NCBI GenBank assembly: GCA_003184365.1
Contig: NKYR01000011.1
Span: 1 to 64,000 of the forward strand
Source of the DNA: Evernia prunastri
Taxonomy: Eukaryota; Ascomycota; Lecanoromycetes; Lecanorales; Parmeliaceae
DNA length: 64,000 nucleotides
Direction of reading: 5' to 3'
Shown: positions 9,430-22,812 of the stretch, piece by piece
Position numbering within the stretch: position 1 is the stretch's first letter
Layout of the letters: every line of letters starts with the position of its first letter
Made by a program: the position numbers and the translations under genes
Notes under the pieces: generated by a model
The model's database searches: none
Told to the model about the DNA's origin: nothing
Seen by the model: only the letters and a program-made list of their open reading frames with translations

Positions 9430-11690
9430 TCATCGCTTCGGATGCTTTGTCGCTGGGTCTCGCTTACTTCCCTGGTTCGGGCGTATAGGGAGCGGCTTTG
9501 TGGCATACCGATCAATGCCAGCCACCGCAGCGAACTTTGACGGCATGATGGGGTACTCGGGCGGAAGACTACGGTGTGGGCTTAGACCCGTTTCAGTGAC
9601 AGGAAACAGATCGTCCTTTTGATGAGCGTCTTGGACATCAAGCTCACTACAGCTTGTATCGCAAGTCGAGTCGAAGAATGTCATTGTGTCGCGTTGAGGC
9701 TCTGGTGACAAAGGTCGACTTTGAGAAGTGGCTTCACTCTGTGCGTACGTACTAGATCCGTCGTGTGATGCCCATGGCTCAGAATAATCCCCTGCACATG
9801 CTCTAGCCTTCTTCCAGCAGTGGCTTTGCTCGCGGGCAGCTTCCAGGAAAACTTTGTCCGTGGGACTCCACGGGGGGAGACCCTGAAGGCTTGTGTTGAG
9901 GAAGTAGCTGACGTCGCCACTGAAACTCAGATTGGGAACGTCCACAGAGATACCGGCAAGAGTCTGCAACACACAATAAATGATGATCCAGCGCTCCCTC
10001 CGAGCCTCTCGTGGATCAACATCACCTGGTTGGTCAGCTTTCTCGAATCGCACAAACGCTTCCACCAAGTCGTTCTTTGCGTGCCCAAGACTCAACGCAG
10101 CAGCATTGCTGGCCTCCGCGTAGGCATGCGCCACTCTTGACTCTCGAGCCTTGTCTCTCTTCTTCCCACTAAAAGCCTTTTTTTTCGCTGGGGGCGGCGC
10201 AGGAAGCGATATTGGAAGAAGAGGGTAGGGGTGAGGAACACGAGAGGCGTTGAGCCTACAGTCTGAGTTTTGCAAAACGCCCAGCATGCGAATATCCTCA
10301 CCATCAAGGCCAAAGTTGAACGCATCGACTGATTTGAGCAGAGCGCTGTTCTTTCGATTCTCATCTTCATCATCCCCGTTCCACTCCACTTTTCTGTTCA
10401 CACTATACTCATACAAGGCGTTGAAATCCTCCTGCAGCCGAGCGACAACAGTTCTATCTATCCACCGCCCCGGCTGTGTCCTCCGTATCGGCCAAGTCTG
10501 ATATTCCTTCTCATAAAAATGCCTCAGGAATTTTCGAAATCGAATAGATGCCGCGCGAATCGTAGGCGACATGTCTTCCTGGGAAAAATGGGCGTCGTCA
10601 AAATAGAATGTAGTCAAGTGATCCTCAGCTTCATGAATGCGTGCTTGAAGTTCGAGATGCGCTCGATCGAGATAGGCTGTTGTCGGGAGGCTAATATCGG
10701 CACTTTCTGGCAGAGACCTGAGTTCCTCATACATACCAACGCTGTGCACAAACCTAATGAGGTCAGCATGTCTCACTCAGTCCCCAGGTAAGACTTGGGA
10801 AATTGGTAATGCTCTCCAATCGCCTATGGTAACTCTTTCACATCAAGCGAAGTACTGCCAAGACCAAATTTTTCGACGTGGATAATCAGTGATTCGGTGA
10901 TGTACTTACGCCTCTCGCCAACCGTTGTTCCATCTCACATCTTCACTCCAACCTAAAAGACCCGCCGCAGCGCGAGGTTCATTCGAGACATTTACAAGAC
11001 CAATCATCACCAGATACGACTGAAGAGCAACTGCGCAATCAATATTTGAGGACAAATACTCTTTCAGACGCTCGTAGAGGTCGGCGAGTGCCTGATAGAA
11101 GGTAAAACCCACAAGCGGTTTGCGGATCAAGTAGGCAAAGAAGTTTCTCGTGGCAATGTGGTAGCGTAATGTATCAACTTTCGTGCTTCCAGAATGGGCA
11201 TCCATACACAGCCTGTACTGCACCGCGGGCATTTGATTCTTGTTGGTGCCTTCTGCGTGAACCATCCCTTTGTCCAGCATGCCAATCAAGGTTGCCGACC
11301 TTGTTTCTTCCATCAGACTCGAGCAAATGCGGAAAGATGCATCTCCAAATCCACGACCAAAGAATATCAGTGTGTCCCCGGTCTCATCCCAGAGGTCAGG
11401 ATCCTGCGGCAGAGTATCAGCTTCTCATTCCAAGGATTGTCTGATATTCCAAGTGAGGCAATTCTACGACGGAAGATAAGAAGTTGAAAGTCTCTCACCC
11501 GCTTGAGTTTGCCCCAGGCTTTCGCCGGCTCTCCATTCCCAGGCCACAATTTGATATTCACAGCCTGCTCTAGCTTTTTCATAATCACCCGAAGATACTT
11601 CACTTGCGTCACACTGACAATGCGACCGGCTAAAAGTTGCTCTGTGTCATCCGTTACCAGTGATGAGTCTTGTATGCCGTATCGTTAGCA
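9430..11690 (-). CDS. Large fungus-specific protein of unknown function (DUF8004-type, tentative)
   Basis: Minus-strand exons 11690-11499, 11403-10910 and 10753-9430 join in phase. Both introns have good borders (GTGAGA to CGCAG; GTAAGT to TTAG). The first exon reads TQVKYLRVIMKKLEQAVNI, the second DPDLWDETGDTLIFFGRG and SFRICSSLMEETRS, the third ends with RWIIIYCVLQTLAGISVDVP followed by a low-complexity serine/proline tail. This order matches a widespread Pezizomycotina family annotated only by a domain of unknown function. I recall it as DUF8004 and could not check. No ATG was found for exon 1: a stop bounds its frame at about 11690, and a CTAAC branch-like site lies just upstream, so a further 5' exon is likely. 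No signal peptide or membrane segment is visible. Confidence 0.65.
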
Positions 11691-13436
11691 ATAACGATTC
11701 ACGGTTGGTCCTACCCTTGAACCATTACCCGAAGGCTTAGGGGATCCTGAAAACTGTCCTCTCCGGTGATGTTAGTTCGGTGCTTTACTTTAGCTCGCAA
11801 AGATTATGATAGTTCTGCTCCACTATCGCAGCACTATCCCAGGCACAGTGGCCCTTCACTTAAGGGAGTGCGAAAATGCGATCTCCAAGCGCGGACCCCG
11901 TGTCAGGCCGCGCTACAAGGAAGCAGTAGAAAAAAGCAGTCCTGAACATGGAAGTCCCTGACAGATAATGAAATGATAAATTAGCCGTACCCTTCTCGGA
12001 ACCTCCGCGCCGGGTACTGGCGGAATTTAAGACTATTAATGATCCAGCAAAGGATTTCGATGGCAATGCCAAGGTGCAATTCTAGCACTACTGCACGACG
12101 GGGAATATTGTTTGGGATGACAGTTCCCTTATCGCATTCACGAGGCACGGGCTACCTAGGTATGTGCGCGGCCCAACCACGGCTGAAACTTCCAGTAGAT
12201 CATACAGGGCTAATCACCTTTTCATCACGGTGGTGTATGGCACACTCGCTGCTCCAAGTTCTGGCACTCGATGCATTTGCGCCATTGGGACAGTCCTCGG
12301 ACCTTGACAGCTTCTCGGTCGGTGTGTGCATCATTTTGGGTCAAATGAGAGAGAGAGGCACCACACCATCGGGAAATTTGTCTGGCTTCATCCCGGACAA
12401 AGGGATGCCGCATCCATATTAGAGGGATTTTGCACCCTCTGCTCACTTACATCGCTTAGCTGCGTGTGATTAACCTAATGCTTCTTCTATACCATATACA
12501 GGGCGGGATTCTTGTCTAGGCTGACTGCTGGACAAATTTGCCCACCCTTTGGACAAGATCAGCGTGGTCGCTTGGCTGAATATAATCGACGGTGCACCGG
12601 TGTGTATGTTGTAGAGTAGCTAAGCGATGTAAATGTGCATTAAGTTGGGTGCGACATTCGTCTAATGATGTTGAATTTGACTTGCTGTCAATACGCATTT
12701 CCTCCTTTTTTAAGCCAATCATATCCAGCATGCTGATGCACGATACTCATACGATACCTTATCAGAATTAGTGTATTGCGAAAGCGGCATGATTTTCAAA
12801 GCCCCCACGTCTCGGTCGGCCCGGCGTTGATGATAAGTATGTAAGCGATCCTATCGGAGCTTGTACAGCAATCATGCATTCGATGACCAGACAGTCTAGG
12901 TTAGAATTTTGATAAGTGTAGAGGGTACGGTACGGTACGATACCTTGCTCACGCTTCAAGAACATGCACCTAGTTGACTATTAGTGCCCGTCCGCATGCT
13001 TTAGGTCAGGAAGGAGCATTAGAGGTATGAGAATGGATCGAAAATTGGCTGAATAACGCAAAGGTAGGAAGGGTTGGAGTCATTAGCAAATCCTACTCAA
13101 GGAATGAAGACTGTTCTGAGGAAGATACGTCTTCCACTTACGATTTTCCTAGCTTCTGTACCCCCCTGTTGCATGGTTGAATAACTTGAAACTATAAGCA
13201 GCCTTTCCGGGAGGCGCAGCTTCCTTGAACATCACGCAACAAGCACAACTCGAGTTATCATTACTTCTGTCGCTCTTGTGTTTTTCCTTTCTTCTTGCCT
13301 GATTCATATCTGCAATAGTATCTTCTTTTCGTTGCGTCATGAGCGAAATCTAAATTCAAAGTTAGTGGCGATCAGTCCATCGTAACCCTTTGCGCAGCCC
13401 ACAATCCACCCGTTGGGAAAAGGCTTTGACGATTGA
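11691..13436. other. Intergenic region between divergent genes; GGTAC microrepeat
   Basis: This 1.7-kb gap probably contains the missing 5' exon of the minus-strand gene at its left edge and the nitrate transporter promoter at its right edge. A short (GGTAC)n run occurs at about 12923-12944. No conserved reading frame was recognised. Confidence 0.5.
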
Positions 13437-15164
13437 ATGGCCATGGGTTTCAAGGTAGCATCACTCTGGCAGGCCCCGATAATCAATCCTGTCAACAACA
13501 AGGCTCAAACGATTCCCATCTTCAACCCATTCAACATCTATGGTCGAGTCTTTCTTCTTTCCTGGTGGTCATTCTTTGTCGCATTCTGGTCTTGGTATGC
13601 ATTTCCGCCATTATTAACTGTAACCATCAAGAAGGATCTCAAACTCACGCAAGACCAAATTGCCAACTCAAACATTGTCGCGTTGACCGCGACTTTGATA
13701 GTGCGACTGACTGCGGGTGCTGCTTGCGATCGGTTTGGGCCGAGATGGACTTTTGCGGCGATCCTCATAGGTGAGTAGCAGCTCTTGAGCATTGTGTGGG
13801 ATATATCATACTCTTCACATCATGATTTCGACTCATTCCGCGGCCTCTGTAAGTCCTGCTGACTTATGTATGATGAAGCTGGTGCGATTCCCACCGCGCT
13901 GGCAGGCACTGTCCAGAGCGCCAACGGTCTGATTGCGTTGCGATTCTTCATCGGAATTCTCGGCGGAAGCTTCGTGCCTTGTCAAGTGTGGACGACAGGT
14001 TTCTTTGACAAAAACATTGTTGGTACAGCAAATGCTCTCGCCGCGGGCCTTGGGAATTCCGGATCGGGTGTCACGTACTTCTTGATGCCGGCAATCTTCG
14101 ATTCACTTGTCCAACGTCGTCAACTTACACCACATATCGCGTGGCGCGTTGCCTTCATAGTGCCTTTTATTTTGATTCTAGTGACCGCTCTCTTAATTGT
14201 TATCGCATGCCCGGATGCACCGACTGGAAGATGGTCCTCGCGCGCCCATGACATGCAACGTCAAGCTGAGAACCGTGACGTGTATGTGAGTACATTTGGC
14301 AACCAAAACCACATCTCTGGACCCCAAAAGCCCGGACGCAAGAGCCTCAAGCGAGCTTTCGCAACTAAAAATGTGCAACTTGATTCGACAAGCAGTCAAA
14401 TCCGGGATCACGAGACGGTAGTAGACGAGCAAGACTTTCTGAACGCAGCCAGCTGGGAGCTTGTTGAAAAGCCCACTTACCACGGTTACATTATGGCGCT
14501 CGTTTCTCTGCCGACTCTGAACGTCATCTTAGCGTACTTCTGTACATTTGGTACCGAGCTAGCAGTCAACTCATTCCTCGGAGCCTACTACCTCCAGAAC
14601 TTCAAGTCATTGGGTCAGACAGGATCTGGCCGGTGGGCGGCCATGTACGGGCTTTTGAATGCAGTCTTCAGACCAATGGGCGGAATGACCAGCGATCTCA
14701 TGTATCGATGGACTGGATCTTTGTGGGGAAAGAAGATTCTTATGCACACTTTCGCAATTATCATGGGCGTGTTCATGATAGTCATTGGCGTCATCAATCC
14801 TCACAACAAAGCCACTATGATGGGGCTGATGACAGGACTGGCATTCTTCGAAGAGGCTGGGAATGGATCTGTTTTTGCGTTAGTGCCCCATGTGCATCCG
14901 ACTTTCAACGGTAAGTCACATTTTCGTGGATTACAATCAGGCTTTCAAAACCTTAGCGAGCTGACTTTTCTCACTTCAGGCCTCATAACAGGTGTTGCGG
15001 GTGCTGCAGGTGATCTTGGCGGTATCGTCTATCTCTTGGTCGCGAGGTACAATGGCAACAACTATGCGAAGGTCTTTTGGATCGTTGGGGTAGTGAATAT
15101 TACCGTCAGCTTGCTGATCGCCTGGATACGACCTGTGCCAAAAGGGCAACTAAAAGCAAGATGA
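13437..15164 (+). CDS. crnA: Nitrate/nitrite transporter, major facilitator superfamily (NrtA/CrnA type)
   Basis: Exons 13437-13770, 13879-14910 and 14980-15164 give 516 residues, close to the usual length of fungal nitrate transporters. Both introns carry a CTGAC branch site (GTGAGT to GAAG; GTAAGT to TTCAG). The N-terminus contains FNPFNIYGRVFLLSWWSFFV. The first nitrate signature lies around AAGLGNSGSGVTYFLMPA, the second around EEAGNGSVFALVPHVHP, and the RFGPRW motif follows helix 3. A long hydrophilic central loop (about 14240-14480) is typical of eukaryotic members. It should import nitrate or nitrite with protons across the plasma membrane. Nitrate and nitrite reductase genes are not in the window, so it is not part of a visible assimilation cluster here. 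A close paralogue with another substrate cannot be excluded. The second ATG (MG) two codons on is an alternative start. Confidence 0.92.
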
Positions 15165-16026
15165 GATTATGATCAAGAAATTTGGCTGTCACTCTAAACC
15201 AAGTCCCCCTGTGACTAGTAGAACAAGAGTTCAAACTACGATCCATTGTCCAACCTACACTGTCTGCCAATTCCCCAAATGGTGACTCCAGGACTGAATG
15301 ACTTCGCTATTATCGTCACTATCTTAACAAATGTGACGTTGTAGCCCTAGACTAAGCTATTCACCGAAGCTCGTCACTTCCAGGTATATGGGTGCAGCAT
15401 TTAGGACTTCTAAGAAAAAGGCGTGTTTTCAATGAGTCGACCAAATATGGTTCAGTGGCTTCGAAGATGCGATAGTTCTATGATCTTCTAGCAAACTGAT
15501 AAATGAGACAATCAGGATGTTTCAACTGAGAGATATACAAACAATGGAAATAGGAAATAAGAGCGATTCAAAATATTTCAAGGTGAAGAGGGGTGGCGAA
15601 AAGTGCCTTGGCGCCAAGGGTAACTTTACTCCGTACGGTACCGTACCTTACCGTACTTTACACTAGTAGCTGAAGCACCCCTCCTTTTAGATCATCTTAC
15701 AACTTGCCTTCGTCCTACCTCGGACATCTTGTTAACCGTCCATCAGAGCGAACGCATTTACGAGTGTCAGGCAGTGAAGTCAAGATTGTGAATCTCCTCC
15801 TTATAGATCAATGAATCAATGATGTTATAATTATCCCTGTCATGGTGTATCCTAAAACATGTAGTTAATCCGTTCCTCATCGGTTCTGATTATCTTGACA
15901 ACATCCTTCCCTCCCACGAACGGACATCTTCAACTCATCTTTCTCTGGCGCCTTTGACATAGGCACGCCCGTGAATGAGGTCTCTATGTCATCCATCTGG
16001 CAGCAAATCTGATTAACACTCTCTCT
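15165..16026. other. Intergenic, no gene seen
   Basis: It contains a small palindromic TACGGTACCGTA-type cluster at about 15633-15661, similar in style to GTAC-rich words elsewhere in the window. It separates the transporter from the STAND gene. No conserved coding signal was found. Confidence 0.5.
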
Positions 16027-19000
16027 ATGGACCCTCTCTCTATGGCAGCAAATGTGGCGGGTCTGGTGAGCCTCACGTTGGACGTCTCTCGGACAATTGG
16101 CTCCTATTGCAAAGCCGTCAAGACCGCGCGCAAAGATGTCCAAGAGATCGCTAGAGAGCTGGCAAGCATGCAAGATCTATTACAGCAGTTCGACCATCTT
16201 CTTCGGAGCCAGCAACTGGAGAGCAAATATTTCGCTTCAACTTCGGTGTTGGTCACAGCACTGGATCTGTGCGGTAACATCATCCAGAGTATCTCCGATA
16301 AAGTGCAGACTTTGGAGTTGAATTGGGTGGCTCAAACATGGGAGAAGCTGAAGTGGCCTTTCAGCGAGAAAGATATGCTGAAAATACTGGCGACCCTGCG
16401 AAGGTGCGCAGCCACCTTCCAGTTTACTCTTACGATTGAAGGCTGGTGAGTGATACTATTGCATACTAGTCCCCAAAGGTCCAGAACGCGCAAAAGTGTT
16501 CATCATTCTACTACGGAAAATCTTAGTCGGATATGAACTTAAGAACTATTCTCCCAGTAATCTTCTCTCCCGGTCTTCGGAAGACGCTACCAAAAGTCTT
16601 CGTATCCAACTAGAGACTGCAGACAGAGTACTGGAGCTGACGCGAACCGTTGGAACGATGGCGGAATCCGCCAAAGAAGCTTCGAAACTGTCGAACCAAG
16701 TCTCAGAGATGATAAAACTGGTCAGCGACCACTTTACTACCATGAATGTGGTCCAGTCTCTATCCCAGGGCGTAGGTGCATTGGCAATTAGATCTCAGGG
16801 TATGTTCCATAGGATGACCCCCGCCCGAAGATCTCTTCTAATTCGTACTTCTCACGAGCGTAGAAAGTAAAGAGTTGGAGATTCTATCGTGGCTCTCCTC
16901 TCATCAGTACTCCCGTATACATCATGACATCTCCGCAAGGAGAATGGCAGGTACGGGCCAGTGGCTTTTAGAGCACAGAGAGTTCGAGACCTGGATGGAT
17001 CAGTCAAACTCAACCCTGTGGTGCACTGGGGGTCCAGGGGTCGGAAAGTCTGTCTTGACGTGAGTTTATAGCGGAACTCCCCGAGTTTCTAGGTCGGCGT
17101 TGCTCATCTGTTGGAGATCTCTTGTCATCGACCATATATTCGAAAACGTGTTATCAACGAACGATGCTATAGCATACTTCTACTTCGATTATCAAGATCA
17201 GGAAGTACAAACGCCAGCTTTCGTCCTTGCAAGTCTCCTCCGTCAGCTTGCAGCCCGGAGAAAGCCTTTCGCTCAGGCTTTGCTTGACTTTTACAATCGT
17301 CACAAGGAAGATCATGCTCGAAGTTTAAAGTCCGAACTTTGCGAAGCTCTTCGAGTGGTTTGCAAGACCTACAACACATGCTTCATTATAATCGATGCTC
17401 TCGATGAGTGCAAGCATCAAGGCTATAGAAGAGAAATTGTCCAAGTGTTGAAAAGCCTACCAACAGCGAAGACAATGATCTTTGTGATGAGTCGGCCACA
17501 TACCCCCGACATCAAAGATTATTTCAAGGATGCGTTGAGGATACATGTAGAAGCCAGCGAAGCCGATGTCAAGCACTATTGCTCTCGTATGATCGAGGAT
17601 AGCGCTAGTGCCACAGAGTTGATGGGTAATTCGTTGAGGCAGCAAGTGTTGAACAGTATAGCAAGCAAGGCTCTCGGGATGTGAGTGACGGCAACCCCCG
17701 AAATATCTGCTCGAAGAATCTGTCTTGAGCCCATTGACCGTTGCATAGGCTAATTGAAACGTGCCAGGTTCCTACTGCCAGTCCTTCAGATGCAGAGCAT
17801 TCTGGAAGCCATGACTAGAGCAGAGATCAAAGCATCTTTAGGCAACTTGTCGGCCAGTCTCGGCCAGGCTTTCGAGAACACGATTGCAAGAATCGACGAC
17901 GGACCTCACAATCGTCGACAGGCTGCTGGCGCTGCCTTAATGTGGGTGTCGCACGCACGCCCGTAGGCCTCTTCAAGTCGAGGAGTTGTGCCACGCACTG
18001 GCCACGAAGCCTGGTGACACAGAGCTTGACCAAGACAGCCTTCTACCGTCACGGTCTATAGTTGAGAGCTGTCTCGGATTGATCGTCATAGATGATGAAA
18101 GTTCCACGGTTAGGCTTGTGCACTATACCTTACAAGATTATTTGCGATCTCGGCAACCTCACAAATTTCTGCAAGAGGAGACCTACATCAGTCAAGTCCT
18201 TATCACCTATCTTTGCTTAGACGAAGCAAGTGACTCGGATAGCGAACCTAAGTTGCTAGAGCAAGACCCTTCAAGCTTTTATAAACGGCTGCTTCGCCAC
18301 TTTCCATTACTAGAATACGCTGCCGCAAATTGAGGTCATCATGCGAAGCTTGCGCAGCCTAGCGAAATTAAGGAGCTTGCCCTAGGGTTTCTCAGTTCTG
18401 CACCCAAACTGACACGCGCAACGCAGATCCAGATAGAAACCTTCACTGATGATGTGAAACATGTCCAAGCTCTGAAATCACGACAAAGCCGCCATCGCCG
18501 GGGCATAACAGGCTTGCACATAGTTGCTGGGTTCGGACTAGTCGAGCTTCTTGGCTTGTTGCTTAATCTTGGGGCTGACATAAACATTAGAGATAGCCAC
18601 AAGAACACGGCTCTCCATGACGCAGCTATGTATGGACAAGAAAAAGCACTAAGACTTCTGCTCGAGCGTGGAGCAGAAGTCAACGTGAGAAACGCGGACC
18701 ACAGTACGCCACTTTATCTCGCGGTATCATTCTCTCACGAACAAATAATACCGGCATTGCTTGAGCATGGGGCTATCTTGGACGATTCCTGTAGAGATGA
18801 CTGGGCTCCGTTACACAAGGCAGCTGATAACGGTGATCTCACAATCGCTCATATACTTTTGGACCATGGAGCTTCTGTAATGGTAGGGACTATGAGAGGT
18901 TTGATTCCGCTGCATCGAGCAGCTGGACGCGGTCACGTTCAGATGGTCAAAGTGCTACTCAGTCGCGGTTCTCCGGTTGATATGGAAACCTTAGATGGCT

Positions 19001-19980
19001 GGACACCTCTGCACGGTGCGAGTAGTAGTGGCCAGGCTGAGGTGGTCAGGGTTTTGCTTGATCATAATGCCGATATCAACAGACAGAGTCATGATAAGCG
19101 CACAGCCCTGCACCGCGCTTGCCGAGGTAATCATTACGAGGTCGTCTCCACACTTTTGGTGGCAAACGCCAACCTATGGGTGAGAGACTCTGGCGGGAAT
19201 CTTCCTCTCCATCGAGCTGCCAAGGGTGGAGACGAGCGGATCAGCCACTTGCTTTTGCAACCAAAAACGGTCTCACTCCTGGGCCAGCTATCCGCTGTCA
19301 ACCTTTGTGGTCGCACGCCCGAGAAGGAGGCTTCCTGCGCGGGCCACTGGAAGTTGGCAGCCCTTCTTAGACAGGAAGAATCTCTGCTTAAAGGTACAGA
19401 CGTTGAGCAACGAAGCGATTTGGAACGCGCTGTAGAAGCAGGTCATTTGCCCCGAGTCACGGAGCTCTTGGAAGCCCGTGCCGACGTCAGCGAGTTTTGT
19501 GGTGATTCTTCGACACCACTTCACCAAGCACTCCTTCTAGGAAACGAACCGATTGCCCAAGTTCTCCTCGAGTACGATCCCAATGTTACCGCAGTGACTT
19601 CTGACGGGTGGCAACCTCTTCATTGTGCAGCTAGCAAAGGAATGGCCAGTATGGTGAGAGAATGTCTAAATCGCAAAGCAGACATTGCCTCACGAACTCT
19701 AGATGGGCAAACGGCGCTTCACATGAGCTGCAAGAGCGGCAACGTAGAGACCGTAAAAGTGCTCTTGGACTCTGGGGCGGATATAGAGGCCAAGGACAAT
19801 TCGAGCTGGCGACCACTACATGCCGCCGCCGCTGCGGGCTTTCAAGATATTGTGGAGCTCCTGATCGATAACAACGCAGATTTACAGGCTAGAGACAGAA
19901 ACCTCTGTACAGTGCAAGCATGCGCTGCGATGGCTGGTAAACACGCTCTTGTTGAATACTTGCGACAAGCAAGGAAGTGA
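16027..19980 (+). pseudogene. STAND/NLR-like protein: Fungal_N - NACHT - 14 ankyrin repeats, broken by frameshift and nonsense
   Basis: Exons 16027-16445, 16558-16799, 16873-17059, 17117-17680 and 17768-19980 join in phase. The start MDPLSMAANVAGLVSLTLDV matches the N-terminal domain of fungal STAND proteins (PF17111 type). The NACHT NTPase shows Walker A GGPGVGKS and Walker B IIIDALDEC. About 14 ankyrin repeats follow from 18510 to the end, two of them degenerate. Two lesions lie between NACHT and ankyrins. At about 17960-17968 the frame shifts after ALMWVSHA, and the expected continuation RPLQVEELCHALA is in another frame. At 18331-18333 a TGA replaces the tryptophan of the family motif YAAxxWGHHA. 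Such proteins are fungal NLR counterparts thought to sense non-self and trigger cell death. As read, only a truncated Fungal_N-NACHT protein could be made. Confidence 0.88.
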
Positions 19981-22812
19981 TTCTGACGAGGCGGCGGCAC
20001 TACTTTTTTGTTGCTGGTACCTCCTCTACGGTGTCAAACAACTCATGGTGGCAGATGAGCATGAACTCCTTATGACATAAGAGTAGCCTTCACATCACCA
20101 TAGCTAGACATTTAGTACTTCATACATCATTCCTAACGCATATCTATAATGATGATTGTCAATTGAATTGCTGCTAATGGTGTGAGGAAAGCGGTAGATG
20201 CGGGGGCACATGGGTGAAGCGTCTCGTCCTTCCTCAGCGCTACCAGCGCTGCAGCGTACCAGAATACCGAGTCGTTCTCTATTCGGGCAGCAATAATCTC
20301 AACATCATACAGTTTACACAATCAGATCCACGTTGCATGACAACGCGCAGATATCGGTTAAGTATGGGTAGATTTTAGCTGCGTGCGATGCATCGCGCTA
20401 CACTGAGAGGACTGCATTATGTAGTGTCATCCAAGTGAGCTTTGCTACGGTCTATTGAAAGCCCTCTCAGACCGGGAGCGGTTTTGAGCAAAGGTCATCC
20501 ATACCCAGTTCATCTTGCTCAGCGCATGGCGAAATACTTGAAAGGTATCTAGTTGATAGAATCTTACACTCTGGCCTCTCACTTATCATCGTCATCAAGG
20601 TCTGCCCATTCCAGGTTCCATGGATCTCAAACTGGCAACCTTCTAGCAGTAGGTAACAGGGGTTACTGAGCCTCGCTGATCTGGGCGTGCTGGGACTGAA
20701 GGGCTAGACTTCACTGGGCGCTCCACAAGTCAACGCACAGCTTTCCAGAACTCAATGTCACCAAGACTAGACTCTCACTCCGATGATACCAGAGTCGAAG
20801 ACATGGCAAGAGACAAAGGCGACTACGGAAACGTACTGGCCTACAGACGAGGAAAATCTCGTCCCAGGACGTGGGTAATGGATCGCATCTCTGTGACGAA
20901 GACTTCCTTCTTATCAGGAAAGATAGAAAGCCTCCGTGTGCTGCTGAGGCTACCATTGCAGCCTGACAAAGGCCGAAACCAACTGGCATTGAACCTAGAG
21001 CACTTGCACACGCAACCTGTCCAAGAACAACTTGTCATTGCGTAGCCTAAGAAGTTAGGACAAAGATGATCTTTCCCGGCCAATACAAGGATCAATTCAA
21101 TTCAGGTGGCAACATTTTACGTATATTATCCGCTTTTCCTTCTTGGATGCACTCGTGCCGTACTCTTCTTTGCAAATAAAACACTCTTGACCCTCTTCCA
21201 CGGGTACGCTCTTCTTCCTCGAGAGCTGCAAGAGGAATTGCTTTTTGTTCATGATGGGTGAGATAAGTCCTGTTGTGTGTCAAAAAGTATGTTGTAAAGT
21301 GTGAGTCAGGAGCTGGGTCTTCAGAATAAAAAGGGAGGGAGGGAGGAAGGGAGGAAGGAAGGAAGGAAGGAAGGAGGATATCATATGCATAACAACACGA
21401 ATCAGCGTAAAAGGGATGCCCATAAAGATTTTCTTTGTAGTCAGACAACCTTACCATATCTTTGTAGTACCATTGCGCGCGCCATTATCTGCTATTGTTG
21501 GTCTCTGTTCGGAAAATGCTTTGTGCAATTATGAGGTGACCAATGTCAATGGCCAAAGCTTTGTATAATTGTTGATCTCAATGCATCCAGATCAAAGGAC
21601 TACTCAGAACACTCTTCGGACTCGTTTCGTTCAATAGTAGACGCGACAGGTCAAGCATAGCCACTCATCTGTTTTCGCGGTCTACCTTGTATTATCGATT
21701 CCGTCAGTGAGTGCAAAGACCAAGTAGATTGTTCTATGATGAAAAGTAGCATAGGCTATGAGAAATCGTACCTACCCCTTTATGCAGCTGACACACCGAA
21801 TGATATATTCGAGGTTAGAGAAAGTAGACACCTAACGCCAGTCATTATTGGATCATGTCTTAGATACGCTTCGAGATACTCGAGTCAAGGGTCAGTAGTT
21901 CAATTACACTTTTCTCCTCTATTTTTCAACCAGAATCCACGACTAAGTGAGGTACGCCTGCACTTCCGGTGTTTCCTCAGGAAGTGGAGACCCGGCATAA
22001 AAAGTGGTAAAGAGACAAAAACAGAGATTAGCAAACCTGGGACCTTTGTCCATAATGCTCGTCGAGACGATAAGCAATGATACGACTTCCAAGGCCAGGA
22101 TCATGTTTGCGACAAAGGTCAAAGGTCAAAGGCCAGGGGTGCCTGTCGAAATCACCTTAGTGGGTATTTACGATCCCGGTCTCAATCTCGCATGCGCAGT
22201 TATTTTGTTTCTGAGCTTTCGACCTTCGATCCGTGGTCCTGTGGACAACCAAGCGAAGCAGATATATGGCGCTTGTGAGTGTCACTGTAACAGCGAATCG
22301 TGCCCTCCAAGCACTTGCCTCGTGCCTTGGCAAATATACGTCGATGCTGGGGTTGATACATGGATAATCTGCACCCCGAATATGCTCGTAGCAAATAAAA
22401 GCAGTACAGAGAGGGAAGCAAGCTCGGTCAACATTGTCACTGTTTGCGCTTTTGTGATGCTTCGATGGCTCCCGCTGATCTGTACATTTGATATCAATTA
22501 CGTGTATGCCTGCGTGACTCGAGAGCGTCATAGAGTAGACTATGGATACCTAGGTGACTGATCATGATTACACTAAGATGGCCCTGCTGCTGACTTTACG
22601 CCACAATCTACGGGCACACATGAAAGTATGACAGTCTTCGATTTATGCCTTGGCTTATCCGAGAGTCGTACTGACTTCATAAATGGTTGAGCACAAAAAA
22701 CAAGGAGCAAAAGGTTAAGCGGCGCTACTATCTACTGTGCTCGCATCCTAAGCCAAATCAAACCCCGCACAACCATCATGACTCATTTGCCAAACCCACC
22801 CCCCAAACAACT
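19981..22812. other. Long intergenic region, no convincing gene
   Basis: This 2.8-kb gap contains scattered open frames up to about 185 codons (for example 22004-22561), none with a recognisable domain, signal peptide or codon pattern like neighbouring genes. A purine microsatellite at 21333-21377 is the only structured sequence seen. Confidence 0.5.
21333..21377. repeat. GGGA/GGAA purine microsatellite
   Basis: A run of GGGA units changes into GGAA units over about 45 bp. It is a simple polymorphic tract with no associated gene. Confidence 0.93.

Noticed and set aside
1..20000. General claim that RIP inactivated all broken genes
   Set aside because: Only the HET TAG fits the CpA context. 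The NLR TGA implies a CpC change, the coiled-coil TGA a CpG change, and other breaks are frameshifts.
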